From Lachnospiraceae bacterium (lineage in GTDB: Bacteria > Bacillota > Clostridia > Lachnospirales > Lachnospiraceae), in the NCBI GenBank assembly GCA_014804655.1, contig JAAUZK010000047.1, positions 1 to 62,482 on the forward strand: a stretch of 62,482 nucleotides of DNA. Direction: 5' to 3'. Position numbers and translations under genes: made by a program. Positions within the stretch are counted from its first letter, which is position 1. Every line of letters begins with the position of its first letter. Shown piece by piece: positions 54,683-62,482 of the stretch. The notes beneath the pieces were generated by a model. The model did not search any database, was not told where the DNA came from, and worked only from the letters and a program-made list of their open reading frames with translations.

Positions 54683-55189
54683 ATGAATCTATTCTTTTAC
54701 GATGTAGATGTAGACTATGTAAGATATCTAAAAACGTCAGAAATCACAAATCGTGGTTTTACACGCGTACCTGACATAGAATACCAAAATGAGAAGAAGA
54801 TGGTCTGTGGCGTGGTTATGGAAATCAATAGTTTTAAATACTATGTACCTATATCTTCTTACAAAACTAAGCAAGATAACAATTTATTAATTCAATTAAA
54901 TGATGATAAGTTCAATCCTATCAAAGGTTCGCTTAGATTTAACTATATGTTTCCGGTTGATGACAAATACATTACACGTCGCGATTTTTCGAAAGAAACG
55001 CCCAGCCGCAGGGAATTCCTCCGTCGCCAGTGGGTATACTGTAATTCCATTGAAAGCGATATACGAAAAATGGCCGAAGATACATACAACACGGTTATTG
55101 CTGGCATAGATCAGGGACTTGTTAAATCTTCATGCGATTTCAAGTTGCTTGAAGAAGCTGCTAAAAATTATCATCCAAATCAGCAGTAA
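54683..55189 (+). CDS. toxN: Type III toxin-antitoxin endoribonuclease ToxN/AbiQ
   Basis: 168 residues matching the ToxN/AbiQ family: FYDVDVDYVRYLKTSE at the start, CGVVMEINSFKYYVPISSYK near residues 37-56 (the family hallmark), GSLRFNYMFPVDD near 80, and a helical C-terminus. ToxN cleaves mRNA and its own antitoxin RNA; these loci abort phage infection or stabilise mobile DNA. AGGAG precedes the ATG, and ToxI repeats and a terminator precede that. The surrounding fragments of other genes suggest it arrived by insertion. Confidence 0.9.
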   Translation: MNLFFYDVDVDYVRYLKTSEITNRGFTRVPDIEYQNEKKMVCGVVMEINSFKYYVPISSYKTKQDNNLLIQLNDDKFNPIKGSLRFNYMFPVDDKYITRRDFSKETPSRREFLRRQWVYCNSIESDIRKMAEDTYNTVIAGIDQGLVKSSCDFKLLEEAAKNYHPNQQ

Positions 55190-55199
55190 ATAGAATAAT

Positions 55200-55360
55200 C
55201 TATGACGAAGTTCCATGATCCTCTCCATAACACCCCTGCCATCCGGACCGCGGTGTACATAGTTCCCCAGCAGGATCAGCTTCGTGTCCTCTTCCTCCAG
55301 ATGCTCCAATACCATTGACAGGGCTTCTTCAAATTCTGCTAAATAGCCGTGAATACGACA
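55200..55360 (-). pseudogene. Fragment of a metallophosphoesterase gene
   Basis: About 50 codons resemble the start of a calcineurin-like phosphatase: IHGYLAEFEEALSMV, then ILLGNYVHRGPDGRG where GD-x-(V/I)DRGP is expected. The ATG region and the rest of the enzyme are missing. The homology stops right at the 3' end of toxN, so the toxin module or a deletion removed the remainder. The intact metallophosphoesterase at 56366-57079 is a different protein. Confidence 0.7.
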
Positions 55361-55397
55361 GCGTCTCCTCGTTTCTATCAATAATTTCTTCCAGTGT

Positions 55398-55652
55398 CTA
55401 AAGTATTCTGGCAGCCAATTGTAACTTCGGCTTACTATAACAGAAATAATTCTGCTCCTCGACTAGCTCGAATCTCTCTTCAAATGTGGAAGATTTCGGG
55501 ATGCCGTAAAAACAATCATCATACCAAGTTTGAAATAAGTTGTCAGGTAGAAGCTCTATGTTCTTTGAGCCGAACTCTACCAACTGCTTGAACACTCCTT
55601 CTTCTACTCTTGCAATTTCTCTGTCGGCAAGTATCATGCTTATTATTTTCAT
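55398..55652 (-). CDS. Small hypothetical protein
   Basis: 84 residues from ATG 55652 (MKIISMILADREIARVEEGVF), with GGAGG 10 nt upstream. I do not recognise the family. After the stop (TAG at 55398-55400) the same frame continues with TLEEIIDRNEE, so the gene may itself be cut short by a nonsense codon. It lies between a hypothetical gene and the phosphatase fragment in the toxin-antitoxin neighbourhood. Confidence 0.5.
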   Translation of the reverse strand: MKIISMILADREIARVEEGVFKQLVEFGSKNIELLPDNLFQTWYDDCFYGIPKSSTFEERFELVEEQNYFCYSKPKLQLAARIL

Positions 55653-55692
55653 ATTCTTCAATCCTCCTACTAGGCTTTTTATATTGACTATT

Positions 55693-55728
55693 ATAAAAAG
55701 CAAAAAGGTGGTTTTTTCCGCCCTTCCA
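55693..55728 (-). terminator. Weak terminator-like hairpin
   Basis: The segment TTATAAAAAGCAAAAAGG with GGTTTTTTCCGCC resembles the perfect terminator at 59468-59503 but its stem is degenerate (one mismatch, one G.U pair). It would end the gene at 55764-56327. Confidence 0.4.
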
Positions 55729-55763
55729 CACTTTCTACATGCCGGTTTATTGATTTGGGATTA

Positions 55764-56327
55764 TTACCACAATCCATAATCAACATTGTCCACATATCCG
55801 TTTTCTCTTAATTCCTGAAGATAGCATATAGCCATATCTGATTCCCATCTATTTCCTGCCAGCATGATAAGCGGTGTATGCAGATCCCGATAATGGGCGC
55901 ATGGAATACCAAATAATTGTCTGGCAGTCTCCTCCGTATCTTTTTCTATCACCTTTTCCGGTAAAATAACTTCATACGCAAAATCGTAATTTTCCTCATC
56001 ACACCAGAATCTTCCCCACGCCATACCTCCGCAAAGCTCCCGGTTTGCCTCGTTACATAAACGAATAAACGCATTCATTGTTTCATCCGTTATGATTACC
56101 GGACTCGGAAAACATAGAAGTCTTATATCATCTTCTTCAATAGTTATTGTGCATTGAAGCTGCAGTGGTGGAAGAAGCGGATTGCGAAACTCTATAAAAA
56201 GATGCCAGTCTTCTTTTAATATAGATACAACAGGACCTTCCTTCTGTATTTCCATACTATCAAAGCCTAGTTCCGCACATTTATTCTTAATTATTTTATC
56301 TAAAAGAATCTTATTTTCTGTTTTCAT
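55764..56327 (-). CDS. Hypothetical protein, faintly YbjN-like
   Basis: 187 residues, acidic, no signal peptide or membrane helix. The central part (VSILKEDWHLFIEFRN, then NAFIRLCNEANRELCGGMAW) has the pattern of YbjN/type III chaperone-like folds, but the similarity is weak and from memory. It is followed by a terminator-like hairpin and appears to be a single-gene unit. No function can be given. Confidence 0.6.
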   Translation of the reverse strand: MKTENKILLDKIIKNKCAELGFDSMEIQKEGPVVSILKEDWHLFIEFRNPLLPPLQLQCTITIEEDDIRLLCFPSPVIITDETMNAFIRLCNEANRELCGGMAWGRFWCDEENYDFAYEVILPEKVIEKDTEETARQLFGIPCAHYRDLHTPLIMLAGNRWESDMAICYLQELRENGYVDNVDYGLW

Positions 56328-56365
56328 ATTGTACCTCGGTTATTCATACAAGTTCTTCGTTACTA

Positions 56366-57079
56366 TCAAACTCTCTTCACATAAATAACTTCTTCCGTCT
56401 CCACACAGAACGCCGCCAGTTTTCCTCCTGCCACACAGGCACAGTCCATCGCAATGTGCCCGTTCTTTCTGTACACTTCCGGTTTTCTCCAGCCGTCAAT
56501 ATAAACAGTCGGCGTGTGTCCCGTCACCAGAAATATATTTTCGTCCGGATAATATCTTCTGGAATAATCCGTCCTCTCTTCCAGAAAATCATATAACTCA
56601 TATTCATCCAAATCTTTATCCAGCGCAAAATTACTAAGTCCGGCATGGACTAATCTATATTCCTTTCCGTCGTTTTCTATCACTTCATACACAGACGCTC
56701 CTTCTATGTAATCCAGCACATCCATTTTTTCAGAAAAACTCAGCTCTCTGAATTTCTCCACCGTAATCAGTCCACCATCCTGACACCATAAATTATAAAC
56801 CGAAAGAAGCTCAGATGTCAGATGGGTATCATAGTTTTCCTTTGTGATCTCCACAGACAGTTTTTTCATAAGCGTATACATGATAAAATCATGATTACCC
56901 AGAATAAAAATAACATTAGGTCGCTTCATCATATCCTGCAGAACTTTGATCGGTTCCGGCCCACGATCTACGACATCACCCAACACATACAATTCATCCT
57001 CTTCGGAAAATTGAATTTTTTCAAGCAACATTTGATACTGATCATAGCATCCGTGTATATCAGACACAATATATCGCAT
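56366..57079 (-). CDS. Metallophosphoesterase (serine/threonine phosphatase or Ap4A hydrolase type)
   Basis: 237 residues with the calcineurin-like motifs SDIHGCYDQ (residues 5-13), GDVVDRGPEP near 36, LGNHDFIM near 62, and VTGHTPT near 187. These residues hold two metal ions. PrpE-type and ApaH-type enzymes share them, so the substrate is open. ATG 57079 has GGGAG 8 nt upstream and lies 1 nt after the stop of the HD-domain gene, indicating a two-gene operon. Confidence 0.9.
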   Translation of the reverse strand: MRYIVSDIHGCYDQYQMLLEKIQFSEEDELYVLGDVVDRGPEPIKVLQDMMKRPNVIFILGNHDFIMYTLMKKLSVEITKENYDTHLTSELLSVYNLWCQDGGLITVEKFRELSFSEKMDVLDYIEGASVYEVIENDGKEYRLVHAGLSNFALDKDLDEYELYDFLEERTDYSRRYYPDENIFLVTGHTPTVYIDGWRKPEVYRKNGHIAMDCACVAGGKLAAFCVETEEVIYVKRV

Positions 57080-57080
57080 A

Positions 57081-57875
57081 TCAGAATCTCCCTTTGCTAT
57101 TTTTCTTTGAAACATTCAAATAATGTTCCATCTCTCTCCGCAGAGCACTAAATTGCTTCTGTGTCTGTGGATTCCGACTCTCAAATCGCAGCAACTGTTC
57201 CAGATAACCATCCTTTTTTACAATACGAAGACTCTCTGAAAACACAAGCTCATATACCAGAGAAATATGTCCTACCAAATGATCGACCGGATTCTGCTTT
57301 ATTTGTCTCGGAGTTGCACGGTGTGCAAAAAAGTTATCCATGACCGCCTCCGTCACAACGGCATTTTGCACATCCTCTATTGTTGTATTATATATTTCTT
57401 CCAACGGGGTCTCAGCATTCACCCTTAAAATATCAATTTTGTCCGCATCCCTTAAAACGTGGCAAAGCCTCTCTGTACGCTCATTCAGCTCCTCCGGAAT
57501 GCGATATGCATTGTGCGTCATAATTGCCGTCTCCAACAGCAAATCCTCCGTTCCATCCTTGATATAATCCCGAATTTTGTTTTCACTGCCAAATAGTATT
57601 TCTGCGCCCAACTTTGCGTGATCAACTGACACTGCATCATTAAAAGTATCATACCTTCTGAGCTGTTCGAATCTTCCCACATCGTGCAGCATACCAAGAA
57701 GCCATGCCAGTTCCACATCCTCTATGGGTAAATTTTCTGATCGTGCAATCTGCTCACACAATCCGGCCACACGGTATGTATGCGCAATTTTTAATTTAAC
57801 CTTCACATTAGTGGAATCATAGGCATTCGTATATTTCCGAAAGGTGTTTTTTACCTGTTCTCTGTCTATCTTCAT
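57081..57875 (-). CDS. HD-domain phosphohydrolase
   Basis: 264 residues. The metal-binding HD motif is spread over AHTYRVAGLCEQ, LGMLHDVGRFEQ near residue 70 and DADKIDILRVNAE near 140. HD enzymes hydrolyse nucleotides or cyclic nucleotides; the substrate is unknown. The start ATG 57875 has GGGAGA upstream. It is directly followed by the metallophosphoesterase gene, so the two may act on one metabolite (inference). Confidence 0.87.
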   Translation of the reverse strand: MKIDREQVKNTFRKYTNAYDSTNVKVKLKIAHTYRVAGLCEQIARSENLPIEDVELAWLLGMLHDVGRFEQLRRYDTFNDAVSVDHAKLGAEILFGSENKIRDYIKDGTEDLLLETAIMTHNAYRIPEELNERTERLCHVLRDADKIDILRVNAETPLEEIYNTTIEDVQNAVVTEAVMDNFFAHRATPRQIKQNPVDHLVGHISLVYELVFSESLRIVKKDGYLEQLLRFESRNPQTQKQFSALRREMEHYLNVSKKNSKGRF

Positions 57876-57945
57876 GTCCGTCTCCCTCTCCACAATCTTT
57901 CAAGATTTCCTATAATTGTAACATAGACCGAAACATTATGTGCAA

Positions 57946-58767
57946 TTACTGACCCATCACATCTTTCACCTGCATTAAGGCCTCCAGCTCTCCGTTCGCA
58001 ACGCGGTCATTGAATGCCTGAATCCTGCTTTCCTCGCGCATCGTCTCTTCCATTCTTGCTGCGTTTTCCAATTCCTCTGCGGTAAACAGTTTTCTTCGCT
58101 CCTGCAAGATACTGATATAATGATCAAGCATGCGTTCCATAGGCTGTATGCCGTCCGGTGCAAGGGGTTTCCGAATATCTCCGGCACCGCTTAAATCTTT
58201 GATATTCTCCGGCGAAATGTCCCCGTCAAAAAACACCTGAAAATGTTCCTGCTCAATCCATTGCAGATGCTCTTCAGGACTGCTCCAATAGCGGGCAAAT
58301 ACTCCGTCCCCAAAAGATTCCAATAAGAAGACTGGTACATAGTCCTCATAAGGTTTTCTGCCTCTGGCCACGTTCAAACCTCTGTCGGGAAGTAGAAATA
58401 CATTTTCCCTTCCCATTCCAAGTTCAAACAATGTACTTAGTTTCTTGACGATTGGCTGTTCAACCGGCAGAAGACGTTCCATATTATCATCTTTGATCAG
58501 CTCCCGTATAAACTTATACTTCCCACCACAAATCACACTCTTGTCATTAAGCCTGATAATCGTGTCCTTTAAGGGCCTCCAAAGACTGAACATCGTATCC
58601 GCATATAAATTTCCGCCGGTCAAGACACAATCCCTGTCATGCCATCTCCGATACTCGTCGTGCACCACCTCATTGCCACGATATGGTACGTTGGGGCTAT
58701 GGACATCGTAATCGATCCACTCATCTATTTTTCTTCTGATCGGCTCATAAATTTTATTGCACATCAT
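57946..58767 (-). CDS. Hypothetical protein, unrecognised
   Basis: 273 residues, soluble, no signal peptide. Visible features are a conserved-looking N-terminus (RRKIDEWIDYDVHSPNVPYRG), the block RLNDKSVICGGKYKFIRELI, and a charged helical C-terminus (TAEELENAARMEETMREESR). GGAGAGG lies upstream of ATG 58767. No family could be assigned. It stands alone between the HD gene and a pseudogene. Confidence 0.65.
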   Translation of the reverse strand: MMCNKIYEPIRRKIDEWIDYDVHSPNVPYRGNEVVHDEYRRWHDRDCVLTGGNLYADTMFSLWRPLKDTIIRLNDKSVICGGKYKFIRELIKDDNMERLLPVEQPIVKKLSTLFELGMGRENVFLLPDRGLNVARGRKPYEDYVPVFLLESFGDGVFARYWSSPEEHLQWIEQEHFQVFFDGDISPENIKDLSGAGDIRKPLAPDGIQPMERMLDHYISILQERRKLFTAEELENAARMEETMREESRIQAFNDRVANGELEALMQVKDVMGQ

Positions 58768-58826
58768 ATTTTTCCTCTCTTTCCTTTTTTGCAGTTCTAT
58801 GATTTGCGCTCCAATCCTGCTGCCTT

Positions 58827-59405
58827 TTACAAATATTCCTTAAATGCATCCTCAAATAAAAGTGTCAGTGTATTGAGCAGCTCATCCTGAAAAATCCTGT
58901 CTTCTGAGTACTCTATGTTTTTACGCTTATACTGCTCCTTAACCCTTGCAAAATACGCATTTCTCTGAGCAACCAATTCCGAATCCGGTTAACAGGATAA
59001 GTGAATATCCGTCAATCCCCTGCTCATTTTCGTATAAAAATCAGGACATTTTTCCATTATATCAAATGCGCAATCAAAATATAGTAATTGGGGATTGATC
59101 TGTTTCCATCTGGTCACTACTCCCGGAATCTCACACTGGTTTATAAAACATTCTGTTTCATCAATAATCTTATTCAGCTTCCTAGCAATTTCCTGTTCTC
59201 CCAGAAACAAAGACATGGCACTCTTTCTGATTTCACCAATTTTTCTTTCCACATATTTTCTCGCATTGTCCTCATTAGAATTTTCTTCCATTTCTTCTCC
59301 CTTGGGAACCTTATAGAAAACTCCGTTTCTTCAAACAAGGACAATAATTCCCACAACTTCTGATACACTTCTTCGATTGCTTTTCTGATCTCTCTTTTTT
59401 TTCAT
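58827..59405 (-). pseudogene. Frameshifted and nonsense-interrupted hypothetical gene
   Basis: A start ATG at 59405 with GGGAGG upstream leads into a run of eight A, after which the coding sense continues in another frame (EIRKAIEEVYQKLWELLSLF). A second shift near 59310 returns to the first frame (KVPKGEEMEENSNEDNARKY). A TAA at 58989-58991 then interrupts it, and the same frame runs on with PDSELVAQRNAYFARVKEQY to a final stop at 58827. Joined, the pieces give a charged, helical protein of about 190 residues that I do not recognise. Three lesions indicate decay; an error in the A run alone would not explain them. Confidence 0.65.
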
Positions 59406-59467
59406 AAACGCCTGCCTCCCTTTCAATTCTCGATCGTCAATGAACTTTTGATATATGCTTATTATAA

Positions 59468-59503
59468 AAAGCAAGAAGGCGGTTTTTTCCGCCTTCTTGC
59501 TTT
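59468..59503 (-). terminator. Strong bidirectional terminator behind the WYL operon
   Basis: A perfect 15-bp stem (AAAGCAAGAAGGCGG at 59468-59482 with 59489-59503) and a 6-nt loop, with T runs on both strands. It lies 14 nt past the stop of the WYL partner gene. Confidence 0.9.
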
Positions 59504-59516
59504 GTTTTTTAATATA

Positions 59517-60521
59517 TTATTTAATTACATTCTCCATTTTCTTTGATCTATTTAAAATCATGCACTCTAATCGCTTTAGCATGTCACATAGTTTTTCCGC
59601 CGAGAGATCTTGCAACCTGTGCTCCCTATAATTCTCTATGTAATTATCATTAAGTGGTTCTCCATTCACAATATTGATAGGCCAGCCATCTTCTGCTATA
59701 AAGGGCTCTAGCATAAAATACTCAACATATTCTGGAAATGTACCAAAATGCTCCAGCCATGTTTTTATATGTGTTTTTTCACTCCGGTACTGATTATATA
59801 GCATATCTGATGCGTACTCCCCGTTATCATATCTTCCCTCTAACGCATGTTTTATTTCCAACAATGTCAAATCCACTCTGTCTTCCAAATAATTCCTAAC
59901 TCCCCGCTGTTGATTATAATTACAATCACGCTTCCCTTTCGGCGGCACTGGCCATAAAAAAGAACCTCCTATTGTGCGTGTATTTTTAACATACTGTGTA
60001 ATTCGTTTTTTCACTTTATCTCGCTCCTCTGGCTCGCTGTTTTGATACAAACGAAGGAGGTTTGTAAGAGGATATCTATTATCATTATATTTCGTTTCAG
60101 TTGCACTAAATCCAAATTGATCAGATGTTAAACGAAACAGCACTTTTCTGCTCTGAGTTACAACTATTTTCTTCTCATCCAGCTTATCATACATATCATC
60201 ATCTATCTTCTCCGACGTTGTCATCGGAGCTTTACTAGGCGGCAAGAAAAGATAACTCTTTTTATATTTTTCTTCCTGGTGATTCAGAAAACAGGTCAAA
60301 TGATTATAGAAATTGCTTTTGTTAACATCACTTACAGAATCCGGATCTATATAAGACCCTTCCGAATCCTTATAGTCTGCTTCATTTTTTTCTACTTTCA
60401 TTAAAAAATCATAATAATTTTTTTCAAATGTTTCGGGTTCATAGTAATGTTTCAATTTAATATTCTCACTCATGGCTCTTTCTTCTCCTGTCCCTTTTTC
60501 TCTTATATTATGATTATTCAT
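59517..60521 (-). CDS. WYL-associated protein, possibly DUF6994-like
   Basis: 334 residues, no signal peptide or membrane helix. The stretches TIGGSFLWPVPPKG, NQQRGVRNYLEDRVDLTL and FPEYVEYFMLEPFI recall the DUF6994 pattern (IGG...FP, RG...RFDLTL, GYVDFFFL), an assignment from memory only. The start ATG 60521 overlaps the end of the WYL gene by 8 nt, with GGGAG 6 nt upstream inside it, so translation is coupled. A strong terminator follows. WYL regulators often control defence or DNA-damage genes, but no nuclease motif is visible here. Confidence 0.75.
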   Translation of the reverse strand: MNNHNIREKGTGEERAMSENIKLKHYYEPETFEKNYYDFLMKVEKNEADYKDSEGSYIDPDSVSDVNKSNFYNHLTCFLNHQEEKYKKSYLFLPPSKAPMTTSEKIDDDMYDKLDEKKIVVTQSRKVLFRLTSDQFGFSATETKYNDNRYPLTNLLRLYQNSEPEERDKVKKRITQYVKNTRTIGGSFLWPVPPKGKRDCNYNQQRGVRNYLEDRVDLTLLEIKHALEGRYDNGEYASDMLYNQYRSEKTHIKTWLEHFGTFPEYVEYFMLEPFIAEDGWPINIVNGEPLNDNYIENYREHRLQDLSAEKLCDMLKRLECMILNRSKKMENVIK

Positions 60522-61731
60522 GAACTACTCCCACACCATACTTCACATTAAGATTCCTTATCTTCTCCATCACATCATTTCTCACCTCTTCCGGCGCAAC
60601 AACCTCTACCCTGTCGCTGTACTGAAGCGCCCAGTGCACCATTGCAAACGGAGAACATTCCACCTTTACAATATCATCATAAGGCTCTGTTTTTTCCGTC
60701 TCCACAAACCTGAACTGATCTCCGAACCAATCATGTAAAAAAGTATAATCAGCTCTGATTCGTCTTGTAGGATCATCCTCTTTCTTAGGACTTTTTATTT
60801 TTAACGTGATCCATACCGGCTTATCATAAGACATATTCATATGCTTCAGCTGAAAATCTTCCGTCCATTCCATCGGCAAATTATCAACATCCCTCTTCGG
60901 GATTCTGGGCAGCCCCTTACCATTTTCTTCCGGGATCATAATGTCCGTCATCAGATCAATTCTCCAGATGGACATATTTCTTACGATTTCCCCTTTTATC
61001 ACTATTTCTTTACAAGCCAATAAGTAATACCGTCCCCCGCTTGCCACAATATAATAAGGACTTACCGTATCAAGCCTGTCCCTGACTGGCTCCAGCTTTT
61101 TCCGATATGTATATCCATTAAACCGGAATGAGACTTGTACATTATTATCGATCGCTTTTTGAATTGTTAATAAGTTTATCCTAAGCTGCTCTCTGTCTGT
61201 AAGCTCCGGCTCCATCACCTTACATATCTGTTTCGGGCCTTTTTTATAAAAAATAGTCGTCAGATTTTGTTCCACTTTTTCTATCAGACGACCTGCAGAT
61301 TTCGTATCTAATGTTTTCGTAGACAGGATACCCTCTATGAGGCTGTTAATCTCGTCATAAGAAAAGGTTCTGTTATAATACAAACCATTAATGCGCATAG
61401 GCAGATCGACAAATCCTTCATACTCTTTATCCGTGCCGAAATCCGCCTCATCATAGTCTTCTGCATCATCTCCAAAATATTTTTTAAAATCGTGAAAATA
61501 GATCTTCCAATCTTTTTCCTGCTTATATCCAAACTCATCGCTGTTCATCGCACGAGCCATATCTTTGATCAGTCTGTTAAAAGTTTCTTTATCGCCAATG
61601 TATTCATCAAGCGATTTTCTCATTTCAACCTGCGTTGTGGGATGCTCTTTGTCCGTATTGTTTTTTAAATATTCCCAGACCTTAAACATTCTTTCAAATC
61701 TTGCAGCCTTACTTAATTTTCTCTTTCCCAT
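60514..61731 (-). CDS. WYL-domain transcriptional regulator
   Basis: 405 residues. An N-terminal winged-helix-like region (about 1-70) is followed by an acidic linker, the WYL domain (VSFRFNGYTYRKKLEPVRD, then SPYYIVASGGRYYLLAC, near residues 200-250), and the C-terminal WCX extension (DYTFLHDWFGDQFRFV). WYL proteins sense nucleic acids or nucleotides and regulate phage-defence and stress genes. It is the first gene of a coupled pair and has palindromic sequences in its upstream region. GGAGAAAAAC precedes the ATG. Confidence 0.88.
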   Translation of the reverse strand: MGKRKLSKAARFERMFKVWEYLKNNTDKEHPTTQVEMRKSLDEYIGDKETFNRLIKDMARAMNSDEFGYKQEKDWKIYFHDFKKYFGDDAEDYDEADFGTDKEYEGFVDLPMRINGLYYNRTFSYDEINSLIEGILSTKTLDTKSAGRLIEKVEQNLTTIFYKKGPKQICKVMEPELTDREQLRINLLTIQKAIDNNVQVSFRFNGYTYRKKLEPVRDRLDTVSPYYIVASGGRYYLLACKEIVIKGEIVRNMSIWRIDLMTDIMIPEENGKGLPRIPKRDVDNLPMEWTEDFQLKHMNMSYDKPVWITLKIKSPKKEDDPTRRIRADYTFLHDWFGDQFRFVETEKTEPYDDIVKVECSPFAMVHWALQYSDRVEVVAPEEVRNDVMEKIRNLNVKYGVGVVHE

Positions 61732-61824
61732 GTTTTTCTCCGTTCTCTCCTAGTTTCAGCCCTTACACCGTTGATCCATTGTTTGATTTTTTCTTTTTTC
61801 ACTTTCATATACACACCGCCTATT

Positions 61825-61878
61825 TTGTATATGGGAATACCATATCCAATACCTTGAAAATATAATATTCCCATACAA
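61825..61878. promoter_or_regulatory. Inverted repeats upstream of the WYL gene (operator candidate)
   Basis: TTGTATATGGGAATA (61825-61839) and TATTCCCATACAA (61866-61878) form an inverted repeat with a two-base insertion in one arm. Nested in it, ATATGG-GAATA-CCATAT (61829-61845) is a perfect 6-bp palindrome. No T run follows, so an operator for the WYL protein is more likely than a terminator. Confidence 0.45.
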
Positions 61879-61879
61879 A

Positions 61880-62353
61880 CTACGAAAGCTCTTTTATATA
61901 TTCACGAAATAGGATTGCCTCTACCGCCGGAGTTTTGGATGCAAAGGCCGCATTCTCAATTCCATCTGTTATCAACAATCTCTCCCATAATTTGGGGAAA
62001 TCATCAAAGTCGAATCGGTTATCATCCAATATAACGTACTCATCTATCTCCGGATGCTCCTCCAGATAATTCTGGATTCCCTGTCCTCTATCACTCCAGT
62101 GATCTTCTGTCATCGCAGATATCTCAAGACCACATTCCATCAGTTTTCCTCTTAAATAATCGAGATCATCTCCTATCCTAACATTCTTCCAGTCAGATGT
62201 CAGAACAATATCTCCCCCGCCATATTTTTTTATCACGCTCGCCAGAATCCTAATTCTGGTGTCATCCACTCCAATATGACCGTCTGGAGAACCTATTACT
62301 GTCTTCCTTGTATTTAAGACGCCGTCCACATCCAAAAAAATCGCAAAACTCAT
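61880..62353 (-). CDS. HAD-superfamily protein of the Swiss-Army-Knife RNA-repair type
   Basis: 157 residues with the HAD motifs FLDVDGVLN (Asp nucleophile region, residues 6-14), LTSDWKN near 52 and VILDDNRFDF near 107. This compact form matches the HAD domain found in Swiss-Army-Knife RNA-repair proteins, which could act as a polynucleotide phosphatase. The stand-alone form is seen often in accessory regions. TAGGAGG lies about 9 nt upstream of ATG 62353. It is upstream of the WYL pair on the same strand, separated by the inverted repeats. Confidence 0.8.
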   Translation of the reverse strand: MSFAIFLDVDGVLNTRKTVIGSPDGHIGVDDTRIRILASVIKKYGGGDIVLTSDWKNVRIGDDLDYLRGKLMECGLEISAMTEDHWSDRGQGIQNYLEEHPEIDEYVILDDNRFDFDDFPKLWERLLITDGIENAAFASKTPAVEAILFREYIKELS

Positions 62354-62397
62354 ATGACAATCACCTCCTACTACAATATATTTATGGTTAATATTCC

Positions 62398-62418
62398 TAA
62401 CATCCAGCTAGGATGTTA
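62398..62418. promoter_or_regulatory. Perfect 8-bp palindrome upstream of the HAD gene
   Basis: TAACATCC-AGCTA-GGATGTTA lies 45 nt before the HAD start codon. It has no T run and is a candidate operator. Nothing else is recognised in 62354-62482. Confidence 0.4.
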
Positions 62419-62482
62419 CCCATCTTGTTGCTTAAGCTGTTAGAATGTATGGAGCAATCGGTATAGCGGAAACCTCCTTGGG

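Overview
The window looks like a chromosomal segment of a spore-forming Clostridia species, most likely Lachnospiraceae. The evidence is a CodY regulator, the sporulation genes gpr, spoIIP and a sigK without pro-sequence, a Gram-positive type IV pilus locus, a DUF5057-type giant surface protein, and sigma-A promoters with AGGAGG-type ribosome sites. This is inference from protein families; no 16S gene is present. I saw no tRNA, rRNA, CRISPR array or intact insertion sequence.

Region 1 (1-23.7 kb): codY and topA are followed by a large minus-strand type IV pilus operon. In transcription order it runs pilC, major pilin, prepilin peptidase, a pilM-pilN fusion, pilO, a prepilin, a PilX/GspK-like minor pilin, a GspH-like prepilin, a PilW-like prepilin with an Ig-like tail, a giant acidic repeat-rich secreted protein, and pilB. 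A sigma-A-like promoter lies in front of pilC and a terminator follows pilB. The retraction ATPase gene pilT sits separately at 29.6 kb, behind sigK and an HD-domain gene.

Region 2 (23.7-43.4 kb): this is mostly housekeeping: a broken LTA-synthase-like gene, a broken Rpn-family nuclease gene, dprA and comM, the sigK-HD-pilT operon, hemW-lepA, spoIIP, gpr, rpsT, a TPM-domain/zinc-ribbon pair, an SDR oxidoreductase, and a PurF paralogue that lacks the N-terminal catalytic cysteine.

Region 3 (43.4-54.3 kb): a degenerate GGDEF protein, two tandem GH94 glycoside phosphorylases, a MATE transporter, and a divergent pair of PTS-IIC-like transporter and AraC regulator with palindromic operator candidates.

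Region 4 (54.3-62.5 kb) is accessory DNA. It holds a type III toxin-antitoxin locus (ToxI RNA repeats, terminator, ToxN nuclease) set among gene remnants, small hypothetical genes, a metallophosphoesterase/HD pair, and a WYL regulator translationally coupled to an unrecognised or DUF6994-like protein. A HAD protein of the Swiss-Army-Knife RNA-repair type closes the window.

Three families of long, imperfect palindromic elements lie between genes. One of about 230 bp occurs twice in opposite orientation (3.4 and 38.8 kb). A 153-bp element (50.6 kb) and a 156-bp element (44.2 kb) occur once each. They resemble non-autonomous MITE-like or structured-RNA repeats and are among the least explained features here.
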